Shown: positions 17,014 through 25,544 of the stretch, one piece after another
Position numbering within the stretch: position 1 is the first letter of the stretch
How the letters are laid out: each line of letters begins with the position of its first letter
Assembly: GCA_002715765.1 (NCBI GenBank)
Contig: PAZY01000056.1
Span: 1-33,510, forward strand
Direction of reading: 5' to 3'
From: Rhodobiaceae bacterium
GTDB lineage: Bacteria; Pseudomonadota; Alphaproteobacteria; Parvibaculales; Parvibaculaceae
Length of the DNA: 33,510 bases
The notes under the pieces: model-generated
Seen by the model: the letters and a program-made list of their open reading frames with translations, nothing else
Told to the model about the DNA's origin: nothing
Database searches by the model: none
Position numbers and translations under genes: made by a program

Positions 17014-18363
17014 ATGTTGAAGAAACTTACGTCTCTGAAAAAAGCAACAGCGTGCACTTTGTCTCTTGCGATGTTGACACTGGGTACGCCAGCGTTCGCC
17101 GGGCTGGGGGAAAACCTGACCCCCATAGGGGCAGAGAAAGCCGGTAATCGTGAAGGGACCATACCGGCATGGACAGGGGGACTGACACAGATGCCGGCAG
17201 GATGGTCGCAAGGCGACCTTCGTCCCAACCCGTTTGCCGACGACGCACGGCTCTTTACCATTGATGCCGGTAACGCGGATCAATACAGCAAACAGCTCAC
17301 ACCGGGGCAACTTGCGTTGATCAACGCCTACGATGGCTATCGTATGGATGTCTATCCGTCCCGCAGAACCTGTGCCTACCCGCAAAGAATTTACGACCGC
17401 ACAGCCGCCAATGTGGATGAAGCGGCAATGAGCGCGGACGGCGCTTTGACAGCCGGCTATGGCGGGGTTCTGTTTCCCGTTCCGGAGAATGGCTGGGAGG
17501 TGATGATGAACCACCGAACGGCATTCCGCGGTGTTGGAAACCGCCAGATGATAACGACAGTCGTTAAACAGTCCGATGGTGGAAACAAAATATACCGGGG
17601 TGAAACCCAGTCCTTTGTGCCCATGTATGCACCGGGAACCCAGTCGTTTGACGACACAAACGGCTATATGAGCAAATTTGTCTACACGGCGGAGTTTCCG
17701 GTCAAGTCTGCGGGAACCATGGGGCTGGTTCATGAGTTCTTCAACCAGACGCGCGAAAGCTGGGCTTATCTTCCCGGACTGCGCCGCGTTCGCAAGGCCC
17801 CTACAATCGCGTATGACAATCCGGCAGCGGGGCAGGATGGACTGCGAACCTTCGACCAGACCGGCATGTTTAACGGAGATGGTGACAGGTACAATTGGGA
17901 CCTGATGGGAAAACAGGAACTCTATATCGGTTACAACGCCTGGAAATTTCGCGATCCCGCTCTGAGCATTGAAGATATCGTGGGTGAGAAATATGCGTCA
18001 CGAGATCTGGCGCGTTATGAACTGCACCGCGTCTGGAAGGTGCAGGCAATGCTGAAACCGTCTGTCCGAAATATCTTCACACGGCGCGATTTCTACATTG
18101 ATGAGGATAGCTGGAACATTGTTCAGGCAGACCTTTATGACGCGCGGGGAGAGCTCTGGCGTGTACAGGAAGCACATATGCTGGTGGCGGCTGAGCTTCC
18201 CGCTTGTGTGGGGGCCGCAGGTTTTTACTACGACCTGGAAGCCCAGCTCTATGTTGCAGACAATTTGGTGATCGGTAATGACGAAAGCAATTACTCGCTG
18301 GGTGTCGAGATAGACGGCGCACACTTTACGCCTGCCTATCTAAGACGCAGCGGCAGACGCTAA
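17014..18363 (+). CDS. DUF1329 periplasmic protein
   Basis: 449 residues with a clear signal peptide (LKKATACTLSLAML, cut near AFA-GL). Family landmarks: LGENLTPIGAEKAGNREGTIPAWTGG near the N-terminus of the mature protein, FPVPENGWEVMMNHR, and SWAYLPGLRRVRKAPTIAYDNP in the second half. An AAGGAG site stands before the ATG. Known: DUF1329 is the regular partner of DUF1302, and its predicted fold is of the LolA/LolB lipid-carrier type as I recall it. Inference: it moves a hydrophobic ligand between the outer-membrane barrel and the inner membrane. No RND transporter gene, the usual third partner, is present here; a GPH symporter takes the place after it. A hairpin follows the stop codon. Confidence 0.88.
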   Translation: MLKKLTSLKKATACTLSLAMLTLGTPAFAGLGENLTPIGAEKAGNREGTIPAWTGGLTQMPAGWSQGDLRPNPFADDARLFTIDAGNADQYSKQLTPGQLALINAYDGYRMDVYPSRRTCAYPQRIYDRTAANVDEAAMSADGALTAGYGGVLFPVPENGWEVMMNHRTAFRGVGNRQMITTVVKQSDGGNKIYRGETQSFVPMYAPGTQSFDDTNGYMSKFVYTAEFPVKSAGTMGLVHEFFNQTRESWAYLPGLRRVRKAPTIAYDNPAAGQDGLRTFDQTGMFNGDGDRYNWDLMGKQELYIGYNAWKFRDPALSIEDIVGEKYASRDLARYELHRVWKVQAMLKPSVRNIFTRRDFYIDEDSWNIVQADLYDARGELWRVQEAHMLVAAELPACVGAAGFYYDLEAQLYVADNLVIGNDESNYSLGVEIDGAHFTPAYLRRSGRR

Positions 18364-18386
18364 ACCATTCTCAATCCCTCCTCTAA

Positions 18387-18414
18387 GCCGGTCGCGGCCA
18401 ACGCTGCGACCGGC
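18387..18414 (+). terminator. hairpin after the DUF1329 gene
   Basis: GCCGGTCGC and GCGACCGGC form a perfect 9-bp stem around a 10-base loop, followed by TCATTT. The short T-run suggests an incomplete terminator, or a point where expression of the symporter gene is reduced. Confidence 0.6.
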
Positions 18415-18443
18415 TCATTTGTGCCGCCAAAGGAAAAAAACAC

Positions 18444-19877
18444 ATGCAGACCGGCGCCCTCTCTTCGCGGACAAGAGTGAATTTTGGTATCGGTGCCATT
18501 GCCTTCGGCGTCAAGGATACCGGGTTCAGTTATTTTCTGTTGATCTACTATCAGCAGGTATTAGGGCTTGATGCAGCCTATGCGAGCCTCGCTCTCTCGC
18601 TCGCGATTGTTGTCGACGCCTTTACCGATGTCCTGATCGGCTATGGATCCGATAATCTGAGAAGCCGCTGGGGGCGGCGACATCCGCTCATGTATGCGGC
18701 GATCCTGCCGACCGTGGCAGCCCTTTATTTTCTCTGGAACCCGCCGGACTGGATCGGGGCCGACGAGCTGTTTTTCTATCTGATGGCCATGGCCATACTG
18801 GTGCGAACCTGCGTGACCTTCTTCGAAGTGCCGAACGCGGCTCTGAGCGCGGAACTCACTCATGATTATGATGAGCGAACAAAACTGATGGCATATCGGT
18901 TTGCATTTGGTCTTTGGGGAGGGCTGGGGGTGATGTTTCTGGCCTATACCTTCCTTCTTCAACCAGATGCACAGACCGAGGTCGGAACGCTCAGTCAGTC
19001 GGGGTACGAGCAATATGGTGTGATGGCTGCCGCCGTCATGCTGGTGGCGATGCTTTGGTCGGCAATCGGAACACATGATCGGATCCCCTATCTCCCCCGC
19101 GCACAAGGCCAGTCCTCAAAGGGGGCATGGTCCGTCTTTCACCAGATACGGCAATCATTGGCGAACCGTTCGTTTCTCGCGGTCTTTGTCAGTCGAATAT
19201 TCGGGGGCGCAGCCGCAGGCATTGCCACCAATCTCAGTATCTATTTTGCGACCTATTTCTGGATGCTGACATCTGCGGAGATCGGCCTTTTTCCGCTGAT
19301 GGCGCTCATATCCGTCACGCTTGCCTCCCTGATGGCACCAGCCATTTCCCGCCGATACAACAAAAAAAGTGTAGCGCTCAGTGCTGTCTTCTTCCTGATA
19401 TTCTGGACCCCGCTCCCATTGTGCCTTCGGTTGTTGGATTTGTTTCCCGCAAACGGTCATGACTTGCTGTTGCCATTATTGTTGCTGCACGGCCTGGTGG
19501 ACGGGATCGCGGCCGTCATCTCCGGCATTTTGCTGGGCGCTATGATTGCAGACATTGTGGAGGATGCGGAGAATGAGACCGGTCGCCGCAACGAAGGATT
19601 GTTCTTCGCCGCCAATGGTTTCGCCGGGAAGATGGTGTCTGGCGTGGGTATTCTGGTTGCCGGGCTTATTCTGTCCGCAGTGGAGTTTCCAACACAGGTA
19701 GCGCCCGGAGAGGTTGAGCTGGACAAGACCGAAAAGCTTGCGACGACCTACATTCCCATTATCGGTGTGCTTTACCTTCTGGGTTGGGTGGCGCTGTGCT
19801 TCTACCGGATAGATCGTACCAGGCATGAAACGACACTGCAGAACTTGCGCGACAAAAAAGAACGCCCCGCCGGGTAA
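18444..19877 (+). CDS. GPH-family sugar:cation symporter (MFS)
   Basis: 477 residues, about 12 membrane helices. The glycoside-pentoside-hexuronide family marks are FGVKDTGFSYFLLIYYQQVLGL at the start (helix 1-2) and YGSDNLRSRWGRRHPLM after helix 2, the typical basic loop of MelB relatives. The second half begins with the matching NRSFLAVFVSRIFGG repeat. Known: the family moves sugars, glycosides and some amphipathic compounds with Na+ or H+. Inference: it imports the glycoside cut by the cytoplasmic fucosidase, since that enzyme lacks a signal peptide. A hairpin separates it from DUF1329, and a two-way terminator overlaps its stop codon. Members transporting lipids (MFSD2-like) make a hydrophobic substrate conceivable. 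Confidence 0.88.
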   Translation: MQTGALSSRTRVNFGIGAIAFGVKDTGFSYFLLIYYQQVLGLDAAYASLALSLAIVVDAFTDVLIGYGSDNLRSRWGRRHPLMYAAILPTVAALYFLWNPPDWIGADELFFYLMAMAILVRTCVTFFEVPNAALSAELTHDYDERTKLMAYRFAFGLWGGLGVMFLAYTFLLQPDAQTEVGTLSQSGYEQYGVMAAAVMLVAMLWSAIGTHDRIPYLPRAQGQSSKGAWSVFHQIRQSLANRSFLAVFVSRIFGGAAAGIATNLSIYFATYFWMLTSAEIGLFPLMALISVTLASLMAPAISRRYNKKSVALSAVFFLIFWTPLPLCLRLLDLFPANGHDLLLPLLLLHGLVDGIAAVISGILLGAMIADIVEDAENETGRRNEGLFFAANGFAGKMVSGVGILVAGLILSAVEFPTQVAPGEVELDKTEKLATTYIPIIGVLYLLGWVALCFYRIDRTRHETTLQNLRDKKERPAG

Positions 19878-19891
19878 GACGGCAGGGCGTT
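19861..19891. terminator. bidirectional terminator between symporter and coq4-like genes
   Basis: AACGCCCCGCCG and CGGCAGGGCGTT pair at 11 of 12 positions around a 7-base loop. On the minus strand the stem is followed by CTTTTTT, a good terminator for the coq4-like gene; on the plus strand only TTTAATC follows. The left arm lies inside the last codons of the symporter gene. Confidence 0.8.
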
Positions 19892-19914
19892 TAATCACAA
19901 ACAGGTAAATCAGG

Positions 19915-21279
19915 TCAGTCTGCGGCAACACTCGGAAATTCTGTCGCGCCGGATGCAAAAGGTGAGATCTGATAAGTCTGCCGAATGGTGCTGATCTGCT
20001 CACCCCAGAGGCTTTCCCAGTCAACCAGAATGAGCGGCCTGGTTTCGCGCCCATGCTTCCAGCCGGAAAAAGACAGTTCCAGAATGGGGGCAAGGCCTGC
20101 GGGGAAATAGAGTGTGGAGATCAAACTGACCGCGGCGATAAACCAGGCGGAATAAGGCTGGCCGATCTGCGCAAGCTGAAACCCGGAAATCCCGATCTCG
20201 TCTTCGCCGATTTGCTTATATCCGGCTACAAGGTGAAAAACATCGTGGAGCTGGAGGATCCGTCTGTTCATCCATTCGACAGGCGGCATATCCGGTTGCG
20301 CAGCGCCAAAAAGACTTGCTGGGTCGAGCACTTCAACATCGAAATTATTGTCAGTGATCAGGCGGTAGAATGTGTGGCCAAGCGATCCTTCCGGCATGTC
20401 GCGCAGGGTTTCAATCTTCACCGTTTGAGGAATCGGCGTGGATGTAATCTCTTTCAGTCCTTCGAAGGAAAGCACCATGCGTTCAACCGCATCGGAATAG
20501 GCGGCATCGAACCCGTTCCCGAAAGCGGCCACCGTTGAGGTGATCTGATAAGGGTCAGTAGCTTTCTCCGGTGCGTTGATGAGAGCCCAGAGATGCTCGG
20601 GGAACCCGTCAGACAAGGAAGTGGCCTTTAATGACTGTGAGGGCAGGGGTGCACAGCCGAGCGGTCGGGTGTCGGGTATGTCGAGACGAAGGTGGGTTCG
20701 CGCAGTCTCCACCGGCATGTCGAGAAGCCCGTGCCAATCAACCTCAAGAAAACTTGGAAGGCGAGCACCGTCTTGCCAGCCACAAGTAAGCGCATCGTAA
20801 ACAGGCTTCATTGCCTCCGGATCGGGAAATGCAACGCGACCCAGCCATGCTGTCAACGCCAGTGCACTCGCTTTGTTGGGTGCTTGTTGAGCGATAAAAG
20901 CATGCAACGAAAGGTCACCCGACGGCGTGCGCGGATAGTTCAAAAGGGCGCGCCAAAGTTCGCCGACAAGTGCAATATGGCGGAGCAGGGAGGCCGTCGG
21001 CTCATGTGGCTCTATTTCACCTGTCTTCTGATAAAATGAAGACACCATGTCGGACACGTGGCACAGCGCGGCACCAACGCTTCCCCGCGCGAAAGGCCTC
21101 TCCAGTTGAGCCTTGTCAATGGGTGTGAAACCAGCCTGCGCGCTGAGGGCCTGATATTGAGGCGTAACATTTGTTCCGTGTAGCGAGAGGGCCGTAAAAA
21201 GCGCCTCAACTGATTGGGTTTGGCCAAGCGGTGTTTTGAAGCTGGCCTCAAAGCAGGTTCTGATTTCCGGGTGGATCAT
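19915..21279 (-). CDS. two-domain Coq4-like metalloprotein
   Basis: 454 residues, about twice the usual Coq4 length. Residues from about 225 on form the Coq4 domain (PF05019). They show LRDMPEGSLGHTFYRLI and then the metal site H-D-x2-H-x11-E complete as His345, Asp346, His349 and Glu361, followed by GFQLAQIGQPYSAW. Residues 1-about 220 match nothing I recognise; they are soluble-looking, with AALCHVSDMVSSFYQKTGE as a conspicuous stretch. Known: Coq4 acts in ubiquinone synthesis, reported as replacing the C1 carboxyl of the ring by hydroxyl. No other ubiquinone gene is near. It shares a divergent promoter and the 38-bp element with the LysR gene and converges on the symporter gene. Inference: ring modification of the imported aglycone. 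Confidence 0.82.
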   Translation of the reverse strand: MIHPEIRTCFEASFKTPLGQTQSVEALFTALSLHGTNVTPQYQALSAQAGFTPIDKAQLERPFARGSVGAALCHVSDMVSSFYQKTGEIEPHEPTASLLRHIALVGELWRALLNYPRTPSGDLSLHAFIAQQAPNKASALALTAWLGRVAFPDPEAMKPVYDALTCGWQDGARLPSFLEVDWHGLLDMPVETARTHLRLDIPDTRPLGCAPLPSQSLKATSLSDGFPEHLWALINAPEKATDPYQITSTVAAFGNGFDAAYSDAVERMVLSFEGLKEITSTPIPQTVKIETLRDMPEGSLGHTFYRLITDNNFDVEVLDPASLFGAAQPDMPPVEWMNRRILQLHDVFHLVAGYKQIGEDEIGISGFQLAQIGQPYSAWFIAAVSLISTLYFPAGLAPILELSFSGWKHGRETRPLILVDWESLWGEQISTIRQTYQISPFASGATEFPSVAAD

Positions 21280-21330
21280 TGTCTTTCCTATGCGCGCAAT
21301 TTCTTGTGGCTATAGGTGGCCAGACGTTAT

Positions 21331-21368
21331 GATATGAATCAAATGAATGTTCCTAATCTTTGCATGAG
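21331..21368 (-). promoter_or_regulatory. 38-bp element in the LysR/coq4-like promoter (copy 2)
   Basis: Inverted copy of the element at 13502-13539 (31/38 identical). It ends 8 bp before the LysR ATG, overlapping its GAGGG ribosome site, and lies 52 bp upstream of the coq4-like start. This position suits a LysR-type regulator that represses itself while controlling the divergent gene. Confidence 0.75.
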
Positions 21369-21376
21369 GGTAGTTT

Positions 21377-22321
21377 ATGTACCGGGAAGGTCCTGCAAAA
21401 CCGCTCAACTTGAATCTCCTCTGGTCACTTAATCTCTTGCTGATTGAGCGTAATGTCACTTCCGCGGCTGATCGGGCGGGTATTACCCAATCGGCAATGA
21501 GCCACACACTCAAACAGCTAAGGGCCTATTTTCAGGATGAGCTGCTGGTGAAAGGAGAGCGGGGTTTTGTCCTCACACCCAAGGCCGAGAAAATTTCCGG
21601 GCGATTGCAGCAGGGCTTGGAGATTGTTGGTCAGGCGATCGACGCAGAAACGGAGTTCGTGCCCGAAACATCGAACCGGCTGTTCACAATCGCGACCTCC
21701 GATTTCCTTTCGGCTCTCGTCATGCCATCGCTCGCTGCATTGACGGCAGAAAGAGCACCCAACACGCGGTTTCGCTTTACATCTATTCCCGAACATCTGG
21801 ACAGGGCGTTGGAAACAGGCCGGGTGGATCTGGTGATCGGAAGTTCCATCGAAAGCCGCCTGGCAAAGCGCAAGCGTCTTTTCGCTGACCAGTTCGTCTG
21901 TGTTGTTCGGCAAGACCATCCCGCCCTGCAAAAGCCGTTCACAAAATCACGTTATCTGGAAATGAAGCATATTGATCTGACCAGCGAGCCCGGCGTGACA
22001 TCGGCGATCATGAAAGGCCTGGGTGCCCGGGCAGGGGATCGGACGGTTGCAACGGAATCGCCCTTCACGCTCTCGGCGCCGCTGGTGGTCTCATTTTCTC
22101 ATCTCGTGCTGACAGCCCCTCGTTTGCTAACCTATGGGTTCTCAGATGTATACCCCGTGAGCGTGTTGGTACCGCCGTTCAAGATGCCGCCCCTCTCCGT
22201 AGAGGCTGCCTGGCATCCGCGTATGGAGGCAGACCCGACACATATATGGTTGCGGGATATTGTCACTGAATTGGGCGACCTGATGCAGGTCACCGCAGAC
22301 GGTATCGAGATCACAGGCTAG
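21377..22321 (+). CDS. LysR-type transcriptional regulator
   Basis: 314 residues. The winged helix-turn-helix covers about residues 8-68, with NLNLLWSLNLLLIERNVTSAADRAG and ITQSAMSHTLKQLRAYFQDELLVK, a standard LysR recognition region. A substrate-binding domain of the LysR type follows, with FTIATSDFLSALVMPSL at its start and the second half from about residue 165. The ATG has GAGGG 6 bp upstream. It is transcribed away from the coq4-like gene and the shared 38-bp element sits between them. Known: LysR proteins usually activate divergent or nearby genes on binding a pathway compound. Inference: it senses the glycoside or a product of it and controls both the coq4-like gene and the fucosidase operon 8 kb away. 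Confidence 0.92.
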   Translation: MYREGPAKPLNLNLLWSLNLLLIERNVTSAADRAGITQSAMSHTLKQLRAYFQDELLVKGERGFVLTPKAEKISGRLQQGLEIVGQAIDAETEFVPETSNRLFTIATSDFLSALVMPSLAALTAERAPNTRFRFTSIPEHLDRALETGRVDLVIGSSIESRLAKRKRLFADQFVCVVRQDHPALQKPFTKSRYLEMKHIDLTSEPGVTSAIMKGLGARAGDRTVATESPFTLSAPLVVSFSHLVLTAPRLLTYGFSDVYPVSVLVPPFKMPPLSVEAAWHPRMEADPTHIWLRDIVTELGDLMQVTADGIEITG

Positions 22322-22395
22322 ACACCGATCTGGTGCGGCGTAGAACGCGGGTCAAGGAGCGGGCCTTCCTCTGGAACAGTTTTCTCGCAGGGCGC

Positions 22396-23400
22396 TTACA
22401 CAGCGGGCTGTGGCAATCCTTCATCCCCCACGAGTGGCTTTCCCGTCCCGAAGGCGGCAACCGCCCGTGCCGTACGCTCCGCCGGGGTCTCGTTGAGGTT
22501 GATCCATTCCTGTGCCTTGCGCACATTGATCCCAAGCCCCTGATTGTTGGCAATCTGGATGTTCAGGCCGGGGCGGGCATTCAGCTCAAGCAGCAGCGGG
22601 CCACGCTGGGCATCGAGAATAATATCACACCCCAGATAGCCAAGTCCGGTCATCTCGAAGCAGGACGCAGCCATGTCGAGCTGCTTTCTCCATTGTGGAA
22701 TGTGGAGCCCGCCAAACTCGGTCAGAGTGTCCGGATGTTCACTCACCGGGTGGTTGAACTGAACCCCTGTTGTCATCACACCGGTCGCGATATCAATACC
22801 AACGCCGACAGCACCCTGATGCAAATTGGCACGCCCTTGAGATTGTGAGGTGGGAAGGCGGATCATGGCCATGATCGGATAACCCTGCATCACAACGATG
22901 CGGACATCCGGCAGTCCTTCCCAGGCAATAGGGTCGAAAAACGGGTGGGGTTTTACCAGTTCCTCAATCATTGCCGTGTCGCGCGTTCCGCCAAGGGAAT
23001 AAAGGCCGGAAATGATATTGGAAATATGGTGCAGCACGTCTGCCCGTTCGATCAGCCGACCATTTGACTTCTGGTAGCGAACGACCCCTTTTCGGTCCAC
23101 CTTCTGCTTGGTCAGCACCAGCACACCCTTGCCACCGCTGCCCCGGCCGGGCTTGATCACAAAGCCGTTGTCACGAGGCACCTGGGTTAGAATTTCTTCG
23201 GCAGAATGTTGCTCCTCAATCACCGCCAGCATTTGAGGGACCGGAATACCGGCCTCTTGTGCCAGAGCTTTTGTTTTCAGCTTATTATCCACCAACGGGT
23301 AGAGTTCGCGCCGGTTGAGGTTCTGAATAAGCGAAATATTGCGCTGATTGAGTCCGACAACACCGTGTTTCTTCAAAGTGCGATAACTGGCGAGAAACAT
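22396..23400 (-). CDS. RimK-related alpha-L-glutamate ligase-like ATP-grasp protein
   Basis: 334 residues. ATP-grasp features: NKLKTKALAQEAGIPVPQM as the pre-ATP-grasp region, FVIKPGRGSGGKGVLVL as the ATP-binding loop, DVRIVVMQGYPIMAMIRLP, and GPLLLELNARPGLNIQIAN, which carries the metal-binding Glu and Asn. This matches the alpha-L-glutamate ligase-related family (TIGR02291). Known: ATP-grasp ligases join an amino acid or peptide to a carboxylate using ATP. The start codon follows the stop of the 7TM gene by one base, so the two are co-translated. The acceptor is unknown; Iyer, Aravind and colleagues predicted that this gene set makes or modifies a peptide. It is the last gene of the operon and converges on the LysR gene. 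Confidence 0.88.
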   Translation of the reverse strand: MFLASYRTLKKHGVVGLNQRNISLIQNLNRRELYPLVDNKLKTKALAQEAGIPVPQMLAVIEEQHSAEEILTQVPRDNGFVIKPGRGSGGKGVLVLTKQKVDRKGVVRYQKSNGRLIERADVLHHISNIISGLYSLGGTRDTAMIEELVKPHPFFDPIAWEGLPDVRIVVMQGYPIMAMIRLPTSQSQGRANLHQGAVGVGIDIATGVMTTGVQFNHPVSEHPDTLTEFGGLHIPQWRKQLDMAASCFEMTGLGYLGCDIILDAQRGPLLLELNARPGLNIQIANNQGLGINVRKAQEWINLNETPAERTARAVAAFGTGKPLVGDEGLPQPAV

Positions 23401-23401
23401 A

Positions 23402-24928
23402 TCAGTCTCCCAAAGACCGGAAACGCCGCAGCTCCATCAGACGGTAGCCTGTATAGCGTCCCAGAAGGATCATGCAGGCCAGAACCACCAGCAGCAACTC
23501 GGGGAAGTAGAACATGAGGTACTGGATCTGTGGTTGCATGATCACCAGATAGATGAGGCTTGCAGCAAACAGCGTACCCAGACCTTCGGAGAACACGGCG
23601 CGTGGTCCTTCTTCTTCCCAGACAATCGACATGCGTTCGATGATCCAGGCCAGAATGACAATCGGGAAGAGCGCGACCGACAGCCCGATCTGGAAACCAG
23701 CGCCGTGGCTGGCAAGGCTGAGCACCATAATCATCATGATGACGATACAAACAACCGCCGCAATGCGCGGCACTACCAGCAGCTGAAGCTTTTCAAGATA
23801 AAGACGCATGGTCAGGCCGATACCAACGACACCGACAAAAAGCAGCACGCCCGCAAGAAACCCGGTTTCCCGGAAGGAAAGAGCAACAAGAGCAGGCGAG
23901 AAAGTCCCAGTTGTGCTGAGGCCGACAATATTACGCAGGATCACAATCACCAATGCGCCCAGCGGTACAAGAAGCAGCAACCGATAGACGTTTTGCAGAT
24001 CAACCGGCAGATTGGTCAGCGAAATAGTCTCCAATATATTGGTTGCCATCTCCCGTTCGCGGGCAAGCACATAATCAGCATCATAGATGTTGGAGGTCAC
24101 CGAGAAGGTGAGACGCGGACGGTAAACATGCTGCGTGTCCAGAACGTCGGTATTGCCAACCGACCAGACGAAAAAGTTTCCGGGCAGGCCTTGTTCACCG
24201 GTTTGCGGGTTGAAAGTCATCCATGACGTGCCGTTGTGCACCTGAAGCAGCGGCTCCAGCCGTTGATAGGTCCGGCTCTTGTCCAGCGGGAGACCAAGGA
24301 GAACACGGGCGGGGATGCGGGCCCCGGCGAGAATGTAGACGGTGCGTTCCGTCTTCTCGATGACATTCCGCGTGCCATCCATAAGGAATTTCGTGTCTTC
24401 GCGCATTGGTGTCTGGAAAAGACGGGCAAGCAATTGCACCGTAAAGGTCTGGATATCTGCAGACTGCGCACGCGCTTCGTCCAGCAGGGCCAGCGCGGTA
24501 TAGCGGAAATGCTCCGGGTATTCGGGAACAGCCGGAGGCAACACATCACGTTGCGCGAAAGCGGCTTCGCCAGGCCGGGTCACAACGACAGCCCGATAGA
24601 GCAGGGATTGCTCCCCGCGCGCGCGGCGCTTGCTCCACAAAAGAGTTCGGCTGTCCGTGTTGGTCGCTTCCGCAGTGCCATAACCGGGGCTGGCGAATGT
24701 CTCGTCCAGGACGCGGAAATTGGGCGTCTGATTGGGCAGAACAAGCTGCACATTGGGTGGAAGGTTAGCATCTACCCGAAAGTCGATCTGTGCGTCGATG
24801 GTCCAGGCGGTAACACTGTCATTCGGCACCAGTGGAATATAAAGTTCCAGGTGCTTGTAGAGAAATACACCAATCCCGATAGCACAAAGCAGCGCCGAGA
24901 TAGCATAAATCTTGATCTGGTTACCCAT
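23402..24928 (-). CDS. inactive transglutaminase-like / 7TM membrane protein
   Basis: 508 residues from the MGNQIK start, which overlaps the protease stop by 8 bp; a start 21 codons earlier is possible but lies deep in the protease gene. It has one N-terminal membrane helix (IYAISALLCAIGIGVFLY). A periplasmic domain of about 280 residues follows, of the transglutaminase-like type that lacks the catalytic Cys (Transglut_i_TM). About seven membrane helices come next, from LLLLVPLGALVIVIL to the FPELLLVVLACMILL end (7TM_transglut). Known: found with a retropepsin-like protease and a RimK-like ligase in many proteobacteria, function unsettled. Inference: a membrane sensor or carrier that holds the peptide handled by its two partners. 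Confidence 0.88.
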   Translation of the reverse strand: MGNQIKIYAISALLCAIGIGVFLYKHLELYIPLVPNDSVTAWTIDAQIDFRVDANLPPNVQLVLPNQTPNFRVLDETFASPGYGTAEATNTDSRTLLWSKRRARGEQSLLYRAVVVTRPGEAAFAQRDVLPPAVPEYPEHFRYTALALLDEARAQSADIQTFTVQLLARLFQTPMREDTKFLMDGTRNVIEKTERTVYILAGARIPARVLLGLPLDKSRTYQRLEPLLQVHNGTSWMTFNPQTGEQGLPGNFFVWSVGNTDVLDTQHVYRPRLTFSVTSNIYDADYVLAREREMATNILETISLTNLPVDLQNVYRLLLLVPLGALVIVILRNIVGLSTTGTFSPALVALSFRETGFLAGVLLFVGVVGIGLTMRLYLEKLQLLVVPRIAAVVCIVIMMIMVLSLASHGAGFQIGLSVALFPIVILAWIIERMSIVWEEEGPRAVFSEGLGTLFAASLIYLVIMQPQIQYLMFYFPELLLVVLACMILLGRYTGYRLMELRRFRSLGD

Positions 24929-25454
24929 TGGAGGCGTCCCCGCAGTTCGGCTCAGTGATGAATGTTTTACCGGAATGGACAAGGGCGACATCTTTTAGAA
25001 AACGGCGCCCCAGCAGCATCGGGTAGTTCAGATGGCTTCGGTCCGCAAGATTTACCTGCGTTTTGTAAATCTGCCCGTTAAAGCAGACCTCCATGTCCAC
25101 CACATAGCGGTTGTCATACTCATCTGTTCCCCGTTTGATGAGAACAGAGCGGCGCACCGGCTTTTCAAGGTGCAGTTCTTCGCCATTCTCATCGCCCGGC
25201 ACCGTGAAACTGACCCATCGCCGCCCGTCACGCTCTGTCATTTCGACATTGGTGGCATAGATGGACGAGGTTTTGGCCCCGGTATCAAGCCGCGCAATCA
25301 ACAGGCGGTCAAAAGAGGGCAAGGTGACATGTTCAACCCAACCGGCCACAACGGTTTCAACATCCTTCTCCTGTGCGGAGGCAGAGGTGGAAAATGGGGG
25401 GAAAGCAAGGGCAAAAAAAGCCGTTGCGAAAAAGAATGCGCGCGCGTGTTGCAT
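24921..25454 (-). CDS. retropepsin-like (ATP-dependent zinc) protease, secreted
   Basis: 177 residues with a signal peptide (FFFATAFFALAFPPF, cut near ASA-QE). The core carries ARLDTGAKTSSI, the Asp-Thr-Gly motif of retropepsin-like aspartic proteases, then RRSVLIKRG and YPMLLGRRFLKD, as in the PF05618 family. That family is named 'ATP-dependent zinc protease' although the fold points to aspartic chemistry. It is the first gene of a tight three-gene operon (8-bp overlap, then 1-bp gap). Family context predicts that it works in the periplasm on a peptide made or modified by the ATP-grasp partner. The 133-bp region upstream holds a TCAATTGTG/TCAATTGTA direct repeat at 25545-25562. Confidence 0.88.
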   Translation of the reverse strand: MQHARAFFFATAFFALAFPPFSTSASAQEKDVETVVAGWVEHVTLPSFDRLLIARLDTGAKTSSIYATNVEMTERDGRRWVSFTVPGDENGEELHLEKPVRRSVLIKRGTDEYDNRYVVDMEVCFNGQIYKTQVNLADRSHLNYPMLLGRRFLKDVALVHSGKTFITEPNCGDASNG

Positions 25455-25544
25455 GATCTGTGAAAATGGTTCGGTTGGTGTTTCCGGAGGGTTTGAAGAC
25501 GGAGCCCCGTGTTATTTGTGGCTGCCGGACGCGGAAGCTCCAAC

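Noticed and set aside
16183-17733. Two long minus-strand open frames (265 and 247 codons)
   Set aside because: They are antisense to the DUF1302 and DUF1329 genes, whose families are clear.
23534-24958. Two plus-strand open frames of 230-240 codons
   Set aside because: Antisense to the 7TM gene; low-complexity, polar sequence without motifs.
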